This document shows positions 13,601 through 24,532 of a stretch of 64,000 bases of DNA, piece after piece. Below the pieces are notes generated by a model. It was not told where the DNA came from. It did not search any database and worked only from the letters and a program-made list of their open reading frames with translations. Numbering within the stretch: the first letter of the stretch is position 1; every line of letters starts with the position of its first letter. This DNA comes from Sycon ciliatum (taxonomy: Eukaryota > Porifera > Calcarea > Leucosolenida > Sycettidae), in assembly GCF_964019385.1 (NCBI RefSeq), contig NC_088655.1, forward strand, positions 14,565,731-14,629,730. The letters are read 5' to 3'. A program made the position numbers and the translations under genes.

Positions 13601-16125
13601 TCAAGAACTGACCATCGCCACCCTTATCTCGTTGTATAGCTGGACATAGGGAAGTGCACCAAGAAAAAATTCCACATTTCACTAAAAAATTCACCCAGGG
13701 CTGCTCAAAGCTGACATCAACCGATCTCGAAGTTTTGGGCCTTTTTGTCCGTGATTCTTCACTTTGCGACTAAACTTTTCACAGCAGTGCTAAATTTTTG
13801 GCGTTACTAAATGCGGGCGCCAGCGGCCTACAAGCAAACCAAAAATCTAATCAACGCGACCACTCACATCACAGCTGGGTCATGTTATAGAGAGGTACGT
13901 TGAAAGTGACACATGGGCACAAATGGTCAAAAACCGACAACTTTTCACCTTTCAGCCTGTTCGAAGCTCAAGAACTGACCATCGCCACCCTTATCTCGTT
14001 GTACAGCTGGACATTGGGAAGTGTACCAAGAAAAAATTCCACATTTCAATAATCACTTCGCCCAGGGCTGCTCAAAGCTGACATCAACCGATCTCGAAGT
14101 TTTGAGCCTTTTTGCCCGTGATTCTTCACTTTGAGACTAAACTATTCACAGCAGTGCCAAATTTTTGGCGTCACTGAATGCAGGTGCCAGCGGCCTAAAA
14201 GCAAACCAAAAATCAAATCAATACGACCACTCATATCACAGCTGGGTCATGTTATAGAGAGGTTCGTTGAAAGTGACACGTGGGCACAAATGGTCAAAAA
14301 GCGACAATTTCTCACCTTTCTGCCCGTTCGAAGCTCAAGAACTGACCATCGCCACCCTGATCTCGTTGTATAGCTGGACATAGGGAAGTGCACCAAAAAA
14401 ACATTCCACATTTCCATAAACACTTCGCCCAGGGCTGCTCAAAGCTGACATCAACCGATATCGAAGTTTTGGGCCTTTTTGCCCGTGATTCTTCACTTTG
14501 CGACTAAACTATTCACAGCAGTGCCAAATTGTAGGTGTCAGCGAATGCGGGTGGCAGCGGCCTACAAGCAAACCAAAAATCAAATCAATGCGACCACTCA
14601 CATCACAGCTGGGTCAGGTTATAGGGAGGTACGTTGAAAGTGACATGTGGGCACAAATGGTCAAAAAGCGACAATTTCTCACCTTTCTGCCCGCTCGAAG
14701 CTCAAGAACTGACCATCGCCACCCTGATCTCGTTGTATAGCTGGACATAGGGAAATGCACCAAGAAAAAATTCCACAATTCCATAAATACTTCGCCCAGG
14801 GCTGCTCAAAGCTGACATCAACCGATCTCGAAGTTTTGGGCCTTTTTCCCCGTGATTCTTCACTTTGCGACTAAACTATTCACAGCAGTGCCAAATTTTA
14901 GGTGTCACCGAATGCGGGTGCAAGCGGCCTAAAAGAAAACCAAAAATCAAATCAATGCGACCAATCACATCACAGCTGGGTCATGTTATAGAGAGGTACG
15001 TTGAAAGTGACACGTGGGCACAAATGGTCAAAAAGCGACAATTTCCCACCTTTCTGCCCGTTCGAAGCTCAAGAACTGACCATCGCCACCTTGATCTCGT
15101 TGTATAGCTGGACATAGGGAAGTGCACCAAGAAAAAATGCCACATTTCAATAAACACTTCGCCCAGGGCTGCTCAAAGCTGATATCAACCGATCTCGAAG
15201 TTTTGGGCCTTTTTGCCCGTGATTCTTCACTTTCAGACTAAACTATTCACAGCAGAGCCAAATTTTAGGTGTCACCGAATGCGGGTGCCAGCGGCCTACA
15301 AGCAAACCAAAAATCTAATCAATGCGACCACTCACATCACAGCTGGGTCATGTTATAGAGAGGTACGTTGAAAGTGACAAGGGGGCACAAATGGTCAAAT
15401 AGCGACAATTTCTCACCTTTCTGCCCGTACGAAGCTAAAGAACTGACCATCGCCACCCTAATCTCGTTGTACAGCTGGACATAGGGAAATGCACCAAGAA
15501 AAAATTCCACATTTCAATAAACACTTCGCCCAGGGCTGCTCAAAGCTGACATCAACCGATCTCGAAGTTTTGGGCCTTTTTGCCCGTAATTCTTCACTTT
15601 GCGACTAAACTATTCACAGCAGTGCCAAATTTTTGGTGTCACTGAATGCGGGTGCCAGCGGCCTACAAGCTAACCAAAAATCAAATCAATGCGACCACTC
15701 ATATCACAGCTGGGTCATGTTATAGAGAGGTACGTTGAAAGTGACACGTGGGCACAAATGGTCAAAAAGCGACAATTTCTCCCCTTTCTGCCCGTTCGAA
15801 GCTCAAGAACCGACCATCGCCACCCAGATCTTGTATTATAGCTGGACATAGAGAAGTGCACCAGGAAAAATTTCACATTTCAATAAACACTTCGCCCAGG
15901 GCTGCTCAAAGCTGAAATCAACCGATCTCGAAGTTTTGGGCTTTTTGGTCCGTGATTCTTCACTTTGCACCTAAACTATTCACAGCAGTGCCAAATTTTT
16001 GGTGTCACCGAATGCGGGTGTCAGCGGCTTACAAGAAAACCAAAAATCAAATCAATGGGACCACTCACATCACAGCTGGGTCATGTTATAGAGAGGTACG
16101 TTGAAAGTGACACGTGGGCACAAAT

Positions 16126-16512
16126 CAGTGGCGTGTCCAGGATTTTGCTGAGGGGGGGGGGGTTGCGGCCGGGATCAAGGCGGGATGGGGTGGGGGTAGA
16201 TGACATCATGCTACTGTTCCAGGTCAGCCATTTTGAAAACCGATGTCAAGAAGCTCCTCCTGTAGCCCCCTTCTTCAACAGTTATTCACCCGAACGGCCC
16301 CAGAGACTGTTCCGGAGGATCAGTGCACCACACGGGGACAAGTGTCGAACTTGCTTCAAGTTCCCTTTCTTCGTGGGCCTGCGGGACGATCGACCATGAT
16401 GTTTCGGGGAAGCATTCTCTGGAGCACTCTCCCCTCTGATTTAAGAGTGATACGTGTCCCTGGTCCCTTCCGAAAAGCTCTTTCTGCCATTGATATACTT
16501 ACTTTGTGAATA
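16126..16512 (+). pseudogene. 3' end of a non-LTR retrotransposon ORF (LINE remnant)
   Basis: Directly after the satellite break, the frame ending at 16509 reads LLQVPFLRGP, then a segment with LWSTLPSDLR and PFRKAL, then a stop. The pattern (basic stretch, LWNSLP-like motif, then F-K-x-x-L) is the usual extreme C-terminus of LINE reverse transcriptase ORFs of the CR1/L2/RTE kind. Only the last 80 or so residues are present, and an overlapping frame carries part of the upstream homology, so it is frameshifted as well as 5'-truncated. This truncation is typical of LINE copies. The 16126 junction may be the insertion point into the satellite. The family assignment rests on the motif alone. Confidence 0.5.
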
Positions 16513-16627
16513 TCCTCGTTAAACTTTTATTATCTGCCATAAATTCCAACCTTCTCATCTATGTGTGGCACGTGTTGTGAGCTGCCTTTGGAGTGAAAAA
16601 CCTGTCAGCGCCTTCTAGGTTCAGCCT

Positions 16628-16698
16628 GGTCCCATAGCTCAGTGGTTAGAGCATTGCTCATGACAAGCAGGGTCCCAGGTTCGAGTCCTGGTGGGTCT
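16628..16698 (+). pseudogene. tRNA-like sequence (tRNA-derived repeat)
   Basis: The sequence has a canonical A box (TAGCTCAGTGG) and B box (GGTTCGAGTCC). A cloverleaf can be drawn: acceptor GGTCCCA/TGGGTCT with one mismatch, D arm GCTC/GAGC, anticodon stem TTGCT/AGCAG, T arm CCAGG/CCTGG. The anticodon loop CATGACA lacks the universal T33. A run of six T follows at 16703. This fits a decayed tRNA or SINE head better than a working tRNA gene. Confidence 0.6.
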
Positions 16699-16974
16699 GG
16701 CGTTTTTTCTCTTTTCAGGCAGTTCACTTCCCCGACTGATACTTTGAATTTGAAGTATTAGTTCTCCCAATCCTTTCCAAATTTAATCACTTTCTTTCAC
16801 CTCTATTATTATTATTATTATTAGTCCAATAGCAATTTCAAATTTGGACTTCAGGGAGAATTTCAAAGTTTTAGGAAATTAGAGGCCACATGCCACGTAC
16901 TGCTCTTTTCTCTCCGAAACTCAACAATTGCAAGCCAGATGTGACAGAAAGAAAAAAAAGAAAAAATCATCAGT

Positions 16975-17044
16975 CACACCACCGGGACTCGAACCAGGGA
17001 CCTTGCTAATCGAGCAATGCTCTAACCAACTGAGCTACAGTATG
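16975..17044 (-). pseudogene. tRNA-like sequence, minus strand
   Basis: Read on the minus strand it has A box TAGCTCAGTTGG and B box GGTTCGAGTCC, acceptor CATACTG against TGGTGTG, and T arm CCTGG/CCCGG with one mismatch. The anticodon loop is shortened to five bases, so it is not a functional tRNA. It is the mirror copy of the one at 17190. Confidence 0.6.
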
Positions 17045-17189
17045 GCTCTTATCCACAGTGATGGTAAATCTATCCTTCTTCGATCAATCCATATCTGGCT
17101 TGCATCATAGGTGTGAGTTGCCAGTATGATGCAAGCCAGATATGGATTTATCGAAGAAGGATAAATTTACCATCACTGTGGATAAGAGT

Positions 17190-17261
17190 CATACTGTAGC
17201 TTAGTTGGTTAGAGCATTGCTCGCGATTAGCAAGGTCCCTGGTTCGAGTCCCGGTGGTGTG
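17190..17261 (+). pseudogene. tRNA-like sequence, plus strand
   Basis: The arms match those of the minus-strand copy at 16975, but the anticodon loop here is a full seven bases (CGCGATT) closed by TTGCT/AGCAA. Position 33 is G instead of T and the T stem has a mismatch. A T6 run follows at about 17268, as after Pol III genes. It is most likely a tRNA-derived SINE head. Confidence 0.6.
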
Positions 17262-17369
17262 ACTGATGATTTTTTCTTTCTTTCATATCTGGCTTGCAAT
17301 TGTGGAGTTTCGGAGAGAAAAGAGCAGTACGTGGCATGTGGCCTTTAAATTCCTGAAAATTAGTCCAAT

Positions 17370-18780
17370 ATGCGATATATTTTACCGCTTAGGCCATGGT
17401 AAAAATTATCTTTGATTCTCAAGTACGCGCGCACCGATTTTTGGCGGCGCACCGACGATTGTTTTTATTTCTATGCATGCATATGCGCGCATGAAAACGG
17501 TCAATGTGAAAGGCATGATTCAGGGAGTAGTAAAATACCGGTATTTTTCTACTCCCTGGCCTGAATATATGAACATGTGACAATGTACAGATGTGTGACC
17601 CTATCTTTGGAAATGAAAAATTGTGGGAAATAAAATAAAAAATCGTTCGCTCGCACCGATTTTCACAGGCTCATGACCTGAGGACCAACTTCATTTTTCA
17701 CCATGGCCTTTGGTATCAGGGGAATCAGTGGGGTCAAATACTAAGAATGCGATAATGATTGTTATTGTGTAATAAAATTAATATTAGCGGCGTGTCCAGT
17801 GCTGTACTTGCACGGCTATTCTTCGACCTCCCATTTCTCCCCAAGTCTGAGTCGATAAGGAGCAGACGGGAAATATATCTCTCACCTTGAACGGTTGTGG
17901 CAGTGTAACGTAGAAATAATTGTCAGCTGCTGCATTCCCTGCGTAGCTAAGCTATTTACGGACCATGTGCGCCGCTTGCCACAAACTGCCACAAACTATC
18001 CTGCTCTGACAATATCGTTCAAATCCCATAGATGTAAGTTAGACTTAGAGTCAGAGGCAAATAGTAAGATTGTGCAAATATTCTAACTTGCGTTACGGGG
18101 ACAACACGTGTTGTGTAGATACACAGGAAAATCTAGTCTGGTTGGAGACAGGACACACAACGACAATAATTATACTTTATAATAGTGATTGCAGGCATCA
18201 CCTCTACTCCTTCGGCCACAGTCAGTCTGTGAGAGATTTCTGCATCTACAGAAATACGGACGATCTGCATTATCCTGACTGTACTGTTGTCCGTAGTATA
18301 GTGTAGGCTAGCTAGCTCAGTAGCTGTGCAACTCGAGAATACCATATTCATGGTCATGCATGATGCAGCTGCACGGGAAGGTTTTGCGCGCCAGTGTGTT
18401 TCCTTGCTAGCCACTGACTCTGTACTGTGAGTGCTGCTATGTCGGCGCTCGTGGCCAGATCATGTAGACTCTACTGTAGATGTGGATCTTCTCCATACAG
18501 CCTTGCACTTGCAGGCATATTGGGACTCGGAGTACAGTTCTACTCGCAGTGCTATCTAGTGTAGATCTACACCATGGCATCCGGTAGACAGCTGAGTTCT
18601 GCAAAGACCGGAACTCGGAAGTGTGTTTGGCTACCATAGATCTACCACTTACAGGTGTAACAAGTCATGTACGCACATTTTACTGACGGTGATCTCCTGC
18701 GCGCGTCAAAGAAACGCTTCCGCAGTGCAGTGATCGCCGTGGCAATGGTGACCTAGTAGATCTACCTGGTGACTGGGTCT
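17370..18780. other. No gene recognised
   Basis: Apparently single-copy, AT-moderate sequence with no convincing coding frame, RNA gene or tandem repeat apart from the short palindrome at 17521. Open frames here are short and lack family motifs. Confidence 0.5.
17521..17558. repeat. 38 bp palindrome with CAGGGAGT ends
   Basis: CAGGGAGTAGTAAAATACC is followed immediately by its reverse complement with one mismatch and no spacer. The same CAGGGAGT...TAAAA signature recurs at 57549 and in both arms of the terminal palindrome near 63614-63920, so it may be the tip of one foldback family. Confidence 0.75.
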
Positions 18781-18795
18781 GGAGTCTGAAGCACT

Positions 18796-19184
18796 GGGGG
18801 GGGGGGGGGACCAGCGAGCGCAGATATGCAGTACAGTGTCAGTACATTCGGGGGGGGGGGGGGGGTGTGATTACACAGCGTGCAGCTGCTGGTCCACGGT
18901 AAGACCTGAGATAGCATAGCCCAGGCTACGTGTTTGCCTAGCGAAATGCTGCGGAATGCCATGTACTGATGTAGGCTAGTTGTAGCACTCTGTACTTGTG
19001 ATGATACGACCAAACAGGTGCACAGATGCACCCCCCCCCCCCCCCAAACAAACACCCTTCCTCAACATGGCATTTCCAGTGCAGTGTGAGTCATTAATTT
19101 GTATAGTCTTCACTCAGCAACCTACCAAGTCACATGCACATGCATGCGTGGATGGAGATGCACACACGCACCCAAGAATGCGCA

Positions 19185-19230
<46 letters not shown>

Positions 19231-19343
19231 ATTAATTTGACGCCCATGGCGGAGGCGATGATAGCGATGCTACAGCAGAAGCCATAGCAGCTTGTGCTGG
19301 GATTGCACCATTCAACAGCTTCCAGGGCTGCACACACATACAC

Positions 19344-19403
<60 letters not shown>

Positions 19404-19550
19404 ACACCACCATTGGACCATTGGACGCCCATCGCCGGAGGCGATGATAGCGATGCTACAGCAGAAGCCATAGCAACTTGTGCTGGGATTGCACCATTCA
19501 ACAGCTTGCAAGGCTGAAGAATTGGCCGCCACTACACACACACACACACT
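18796..19550. repeat. G/C homopolymers, CA microsatellites and a duplicated 95 bp unit
   Basis: Poly-G runs near 18799 and 18850 and a poly-C run near 19029 are followed by long CA tracts at about 19183-19229 and 19331-19406 and a short one near 19535. A unit of about 95 bp (GGAGGCGATGATAGCGATGC to CACCATTCAACAGCTT) occurs at about 19250-19325 and again at about 19438-19510, each copy bordered by CA repeats. This suggests duplication between microsatellites. Frames rich in Cys-Val or Thr-His here are translations of the CA tract. Confidence 0.9.
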
Positions 19551-19931
19551 GTACTGTACTGCACTGTACTTGTTGCTCACTGCCAAAACTGGTCACGTGA
19601 GTCTCCCCGGGAGAGGGGAGAGAGACTCAAAAGGAATCTTGGAAAGATGACTCAATTGGTTATTGAACCGCCGAACGGCCAACACCCCCTGAAATCCCCA
19701 AAACTCTGGGTGGACTTGATAATGATCCAACTTATGGGCTCGCCACACCTCAGTAAGTGGGTGAGGACAAGGTGCAGAAGAAGGATTGACGGCATCAGGG
19801 TATCCGTCCCGGGATCCAACTGCAGTTACCCCTGCCCCCAGTGAAGGTAATACTTGCTACTGGTGTGAGTGGCTAAATCAGAGTGGATCTGACAAAAGCT
19901 TCACTAGCACCATTGATTACACAAGAGTTAA

Positions 19932-20792
19932 AGGGGAAGTATACCCTAAAATCAAATTTTCACCAGTTGTAGTCTTCGGGGTGCTGAGTCGAATGGTCTT
20001 GGTCCGAGGAAGCTGAGACGCTCCCTTCCTACTTGAATCCCAATCGAACTCGCGCACTTCCACCGAAACTGGGTGACTGCGCCCTACTAGATGGGGATTT
20101 GTATGCAAAATGTCACTAAAAGCGCCATTTCGTTCTTATAAAAGCACGGATGACCGCGATTGGCCCATATGTTGTAGTCTTTTGGACGCTGAGTCGACTG
20201 GTTTTGGTCCGAAAAGGCTGCGATGCAGCGTTCCTCCTTTATTCCCAATCGAACATGGTTGAACAAGTGGTCACGTGCTCCTGCGTACACCAGTCAGCTG
20301 GTCACCGTGCCTGCAGGGTACAACTTACTAGCCTGTTTGACCTTTTTTGGGTGCAGTCCTGTCACTCGAGTTGAACTCGAGTTGAACCTTGGTGTGAAAG
20401 TTGTCGCCTGCTGGCGCGGTGACCAGGTGATTTGGGCACCCAGGAGCACGTGACCGCTTGTTCAACCATGTTCGATTGGGAATAAAGGAGGAACGCTGCA
20501 TCGCAGCCTTTTCGGACCAAAACCAGTCGACTCAGCGTCCAAAAGACTACAACATATGGGTCAATCGCGGTCATCCGTGCTTTTATAAGAACGAAATGGC
20601 GCTTTTAGTGACATTTTGCATACAAATCCCCATCTCGTGGGGCGCAGTCACCCAGTTTCGGTGGAAGTGCGCGAGTTCGATTGGGATTCAAGTAGGAAGG
20701 GAGCGTCGCAGCTTCCTCGGACCAAGACCATTCGACTCAGCACCCAGAAGACTACAACTGGTGAAAATTTGATTTTAGGGTATACTTCCCCT
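19932..20792. mobile_element. Foldback DNA element, 861 bp, copy 1
   Basis: The element starts AGGGGAAGTATACCC and ends with the mirror CTTCCCCT, and TTAA flanks it on both sides (19928-19931, 20793-20796). The two arms, each about 350 bp, are reverse complements (CTACAACATATGG versus CCATATGTTGTAG, and so on). They surround an asymmetric centre of about 165 bp containing a doubled GAGTTGAACTC. No transposase is encoded; open frames in the two arms are mirror images. Ends and TTAA target fit a nonautonomous element mobilised by a TTAA-specific transposase (piggyBac-like is the obvious candidate), but its ends do not match the piggyBac at 38887. Confidence 0.9.
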
Positions 20793-20796
20793 TTAA

Positions 20797-22090
20797 TCTA
20801 GCCACAAGACACGTTCATTTTTCTTAAGGTGGCTCCTACCCCTCGGGTCCAAATTATTTTAGTTTGAAACGATTGTACTTTGTTCCGTAGGATATCTAGT
20901 GTGCGGAGACAAATTTTTATCAAGTTCTACCGGCCGGTTTCACTCAGGGGAGGGGCCCAAACATAGCATACTCAAAATTGCCAAATTAGGCTAAAAAATA
21001 CAGGAAAAAAACAATTTTTGACCATAGCACTCGTAGTTATCCCGTTTTTCTTGATGTGCAACATCGGGACAGTCATATACTTGCAAAATACCAACACAAG
21101 CTTTAGAAGTAGGTAGAATCCTGCCCGAGAGGTGCCTTTTCCTCTTTTCGGAATAGTACCATTTCAGCGAACGTGTCCTGAATATAAGCCCCACCTGCAT
21201 GTATTTGAAACTGGACTTGGTCAGCATTTGATGGCCATGCCATCAGAACACAATAGTGGTTCCGTGTAGCAAGTTTGAGCAGGTTCTACCGAAGCTAACT
21301 CACGAAATAAAACTTTGAAGTTTCCGAATGTAACCGAAATTGCATGAATAAGCACATTGCATTGAGTTCATCGCCCCAAGATATGAACCACCAACACTCA
21401 CATACAGCAGACAATAGCCTGTAGTTACTCGATTGAGCTCTCATTAGAACATGATAGAATAGTGTTGAACAATTTTGAGCCGATTCAACCGGATCTAACT
21501 CTTCAAATAGAGCTCGAAAGTGTCGAAATTGTATCATAATGAAGAATCGGAATGCATTCCAGAGTGCGTTTCCAATCAAATCGCACGTATGACCAACATT
21601 TATCTTACATAATTGTTTCTGTTTAGGCGCTGCATCTGCGCCTTTGATCCTAGAGGGTGGTGGCGTTCCCACGGCGGATGCGGAAAACTCGGCTTCCAGC
21701 CGAGTCTCACGCGAACCGTGAAATTTAATTTAATCACAACTCAGTATTATTATTATTATACTTCAATGGCTTTGTTCACAGTAGTAAGAACCTAAGCTAA
21801 CTAAGAAAAATATTAGTAATAGCTACAGCAATTCGATGTAACGTATTAGAATAATGTCTGCATACAGGAGCAGGAATGAGTTGAAGCTTAGTAAGCCTTA
21901 GTCTTGATTTAGCTATCATCAAACGCAGAGGCATTGCAATCAAGAAACCATAAATATTATCTGGAGCAGATATACGGAAAGGAATACCTACAGAGTAGGC
22001 ACAATGCATCGCCATAGTAAAACGCTTGAAAACACGTAGTAGCTGTCAATACCTGTACGTGCCCATGCTGTCGTCATGGTCCGCCGGACA
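20797..22090. other. No gene recognised; degenerate dispersed repeat
   Basis: Two diverged copies of a segment about 200 bp apart can be aligned by eye: GAACACAATAGTG...GAGCAGGTTCTACCG near 21245 and GAACATGATAGAATAGTG...GAGCCGATTCAACCG near 21449. A third, weaker match lies near 20895. I see no protein family in any frame. Confidence 0.4.
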
Positions 22091-22092
22091 CT

Positions 22093-23308
22093 CTAGGCTT
22101 GTACACTGCTCAGCCACTTCATAGAAGCAGGATCTGGCAAGTCGTACCCTTCTGCTTTCCGGCAACGATACAATGCTAGAGTGGCCGGTGGCAGCAAAGC
22201 GCTGGCAACAGCACTGACGGTGGAACTTGGGGCGGCACTGACAGTGGCACTTGGCGTAGCAGTGACAGTGGAACTTGGGGCAGCACTGACAGTGGCACTT
22301 GGCGTAGCAGTGATGTCTTCACACTGTGTTGCACTGGCAGCCTGGCCGATGGCTTCCGTCTCAGCAAAGTGCCCCGCCAGCTTTGCTAGAGTCGGTGCAG
22401 ACTTTGTCACCCTTCGCCGACCAGTCGTATCGGGCTCTGCAAGTAGCGCTCTCAGACCAGCTGCACCGTTTCTCCGGAAAGAAACCCTCAAATCCGCAAG
22501 GCTTAGCCCACTGCTGGCAATTTTCATCGCCATGCCATTAGACAGCGCCTTGACGGGGATGCTAGCTTTCATCTCTTCAGGCAATTTCTTGCACCGGAGG
22601 TTGTATGCATGCACATCAAATGACGATTGAGATGTAACACAGCGTGTGAATGCCTTGTCTGAATCTAGGCATTTGTCATAGAGCTCATTCACATCACCAA
22701 TCGCATTGTGCGCATCATACCCTGGGTGCCAACAAACTGGCTGAACAGATGCTCCTGAGTGTAGGAGACACAACCTGGATGCGCATCCTTGAAGGCAGGC
22801 AAAGTGTCGATGAACCCAGCCACCGCAGAGAGAAGGTCTTGTACCATACCTAAACTCTCCAGTTGGTTGAACAAGACTCGGCAATCAAACTTGAGCAAAT
22901 TGTGACCAACCAACACAGTTTGACCGCCGAGCCCTAACCAACGGATGAAGTGGTGATGGCATCATGGAGGGTGACAGATTGCAAAGGCTCCTTGGATCCA
23001 ACGCGCTGTAACCTCCCCTGGCCATTGACCACAGTGACAGTCAGACCGATCTTCTCCGTGGCTTTCGGATGGATGGATTTTTCCGGCACAACGTACTGGC
23101 TGAAGGTGTTGCTGCCAGACTGGGCCGCAAGCTGAACTATCTCGGCACAGTTGCCGAACCCTGTCGTTTCCAGGTCAAAGAACACTAAGTTAGTGTCCTT
23201 TGACGTCTCCAGTGGCTTACATGACACAGGCCCGGATGGTGGTGGCAACACATGGTCATCTGATGGCCGGAGAGCGCATTCACTTCCATACTGTGGACCT
23301 TCTCGTAC
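22093..23308 (-). pseudogene. Exon: DEDDh 3'-5' exonuclease domain and low-complexity tail
   Basis: After acceptor GACTACAG the frame passes through a proline-rich linker into NLVFFDLETTG (ExoI, D and E), LVGHNLLKFD (ExoII, D) and YDAHNAIGD (ExoIII, H-x4-D). This is the full catalytic set of DnaQ-like DEDDh exonucleases, closest in feel to the TREX/PML-type domain. Two single-base losses break it: near 22950, between HDAIT and FIRWLG, and near 22705, between FVGTQG and YDAHNA. After the domain come KLPEEMKASIPVKALSNG and a Thr/Ala/Ser/Pro repeat tail, ending at TAG 22093-22095. If functional it would remove 3' nucleotides. No polyadenylation signal stands out. Confidence 0.75.
22196..22316. 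repeat. 48 bp coding minisatellite, about 2.5 copies
   Basis: GACAGTGGCACTTGGCGTAG alternates with GACAGTGGAACTTGGGGCAG in tandem. On the minus strand it encodes the Thr/Ala/Pro/Ser-rich tail of the exonuclease exon (TATPSATVSAAPSSTV units). The unit length is a multiple of three, so copy changes would keep the frame. Confidence 0.85.
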
Positions 23309-23646
23309 CTGTAGTCAAAAAGCATATGCAAGCAAACAGTGCTTTTCAGAAACTCCCAATCTCCTTCAAACACAGGATACATGAGAATCCACTGCAGGAA
23401 CGCCAGAATAGGCCTCATACCGGTATAGACCTTATAGGCGAATCAGACTACGGCCAAAATCACGTCTGAACTTGAATTTCCATGGTGATGCAGTCATGTT
23501 TCAAAATTTTATGCACAATCCCTGATCAAATCCATCCGAGTCGTAGAAACGTGGTCACATTTGGCCGTAGTCTGAATCGCCTATTATAGACAAATATTTA
23601 GCTTTTCTCAATTCCAAAGTACATGGAGATTGAATAGCCCACGTAC

Positions 23647-23992
23647 CTCAACAGCCGACTGCTTGCTAGATCGGAGTTGACTAAGCTCAAGTCGCCGCCT
23701 CTTCACTGGCTTAGACGACTTCCGGAGTGATTCCCTTTTTCGTTTTCCATCCATCTTCCGTCCCAGCATTTCGGCGTGCCTACTTGGAGAAAGCCCTGCC
23801 TCTGTACACACTTTTGATACATAGGTGTAGCCGATGGTCTGCTGTGCGACTGCTGCACCAACCCGGAAGCTGAAGGAGCCAGATGATGCGTAGCTCCTCG
23901 ACTTGGGCTGCTTGCTAACTACGGTGTTGTTGAAAGACTCGTTGGCTTGAGAGCTTCCGTGGTTAGCTAGCTTGTTCATTTTCGGCATACAC
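23647..23992 (-). pseudogene. Exon: transposase C-terminal block and basic region
   Basis: The translation contains KLANHGSSQANESFNNTVVS, KQPKSRSYASSGSFSFRV, GYTYVSKVCTEAGLSPSRH and then the very basic GRKMDGKRKRESLRKSSK with KRRRLELSQLRSSKQ. The SSQANESFN motif carries the glutamate expected for the last DDE residue of the family, and the lysine/arginine-rich tail could bind DNA or act as a nuclear signal. The donor GTTGAG|GTACGT joins in phase 0 to the exon at 23308, producing SAVE|VREGPQYGSE. The family's REGxxYxSG motif is thereby completed across the splice, which is strong support for the model. The acceptor at 23992 (TGCATAG) is tentative. Confidence 0.75.
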
Positions 23993-24012
23993 CTATGCAC
24001 ACACATAGGGTC

Positions 24013-24045
<33 letters not shown>

Positions 24046-24112
24046 GCACACATGCATACGGTTCATACGCACACTCACACAGGCACATACACGCTCACAC
24101 ACACGCTCACAC

Positions 24113-24181
<69 letters not shown>
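24013..24181. repeat. CA microsatellite in an intron
   Basis: Tracts of CA repeats (24016-24041 and about 24119-24181) with interrupted CACGCTCACA units between them. On the minus strand this becomes a GT-rich run just upstream of the next acceptor. Long Thr-His frames here come from the repeat. Confidence 0.95.
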
Positions 24182-24184
<3 letters not shown>

Positions 24185-24532
24185 CGGCAAAATAACTTTC
24201 ACAAGCTTTCAATTGGGCGTGAAGTGAATGATACTGTCAATACTTTATCAGTAACTCAGTATTGTAAAATTGTTTAGATTCACTGTAGAATACAGTTGAA
24301 GGTTAGGGGTATACTTACATTATGTTTGCACCTTTCCCTCGAACTAATGAATATTATTATAATACTGTGTTGACGTAAACCAGCCAGCTGTTGAGTTCAC
24401 AACATACGGAGAGGTGACCTTCATTTTACCTGACATGGAACAGTAGAAAGAGTCAGTAACGGTATAGTCTGACAGTTTCGTCAAAACTACTGACTGTCGG
24501 TACGGAAAACTTGGATGATACAGGAAACTTAC

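Larger units (their letters stand above)
1..16125. repeat. Satellite array, 366-367 bp monomer, about 44 copies
   Basis: The whole stretch is head-to-tail copies of one unit of 366-367 bp, and the array enters from beyond the left edge. Two monomer subtypes are visible: one reads CTAATCACAGCAG then TTTAGGTGTCACCGCATG, the other CTATTCACAGCAG then TTTTTGGCGTCACTGAATG. Every full unit carries ACACGTGGG (a CACGTG palindrome), an AATAAA on the plus strand, and GTTCGAAGC. An open frame of about 80 codons recurs, but it starts at TTG. The period is not a multiple of three, so the frame cannot run through the array, and substitutions in it look neutral. I read this as noncoding satellite DNA. The array ends abruptly within a monomer at 16125. 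Confidence 0.97.
16866..17369. repeat. About 245 bp inverted repeat (hairpin) carrying two tRNA-like heads
   Basis: The left arm (about 16866-17108) and right arm (about 17124-17369) are near-perfect reverse complements around a 15 bp centre (AGGTGTGAGTTGCCA region). Each arm contains GGCCACATGCCACGTACTGC, a T/A-rich tract, a tRNA-like segment and ATATCTGGCTTGCAT. A transcript would fold into one long hairpin. It could be two SINE copies inserted head to head, or one foldback element built from a SINE. Confidence 0.85.

Noticed and set aside
2197-15107. Recurring 80-105 codon open frames in the satellite
   Set aside because: They start at TTG, the 366-367 bp period breaks the frame, and changes between copies include stops and non-conservative residues, so they follow the satellite and are not genes.
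16628-17261. Three working tRNA genes
   Set aside because: All lack T33 or have mispaired or shortened anticodon loops, and two sit in a mirrored repeat; tRNA-derived repeats fit better.
19122-19586. Long Cys-Val or Thr-His open frames (also at 23972-24277, 53249-53452 and 63112-63640)
   Set aside because: They are direct translations of CA/GT microsatellites.
22181-22630. Plus-strand frame opposite the exonuclease tail
   Set aside because: It is antisense to the recognised exonuclease gene and has no motif of its own.
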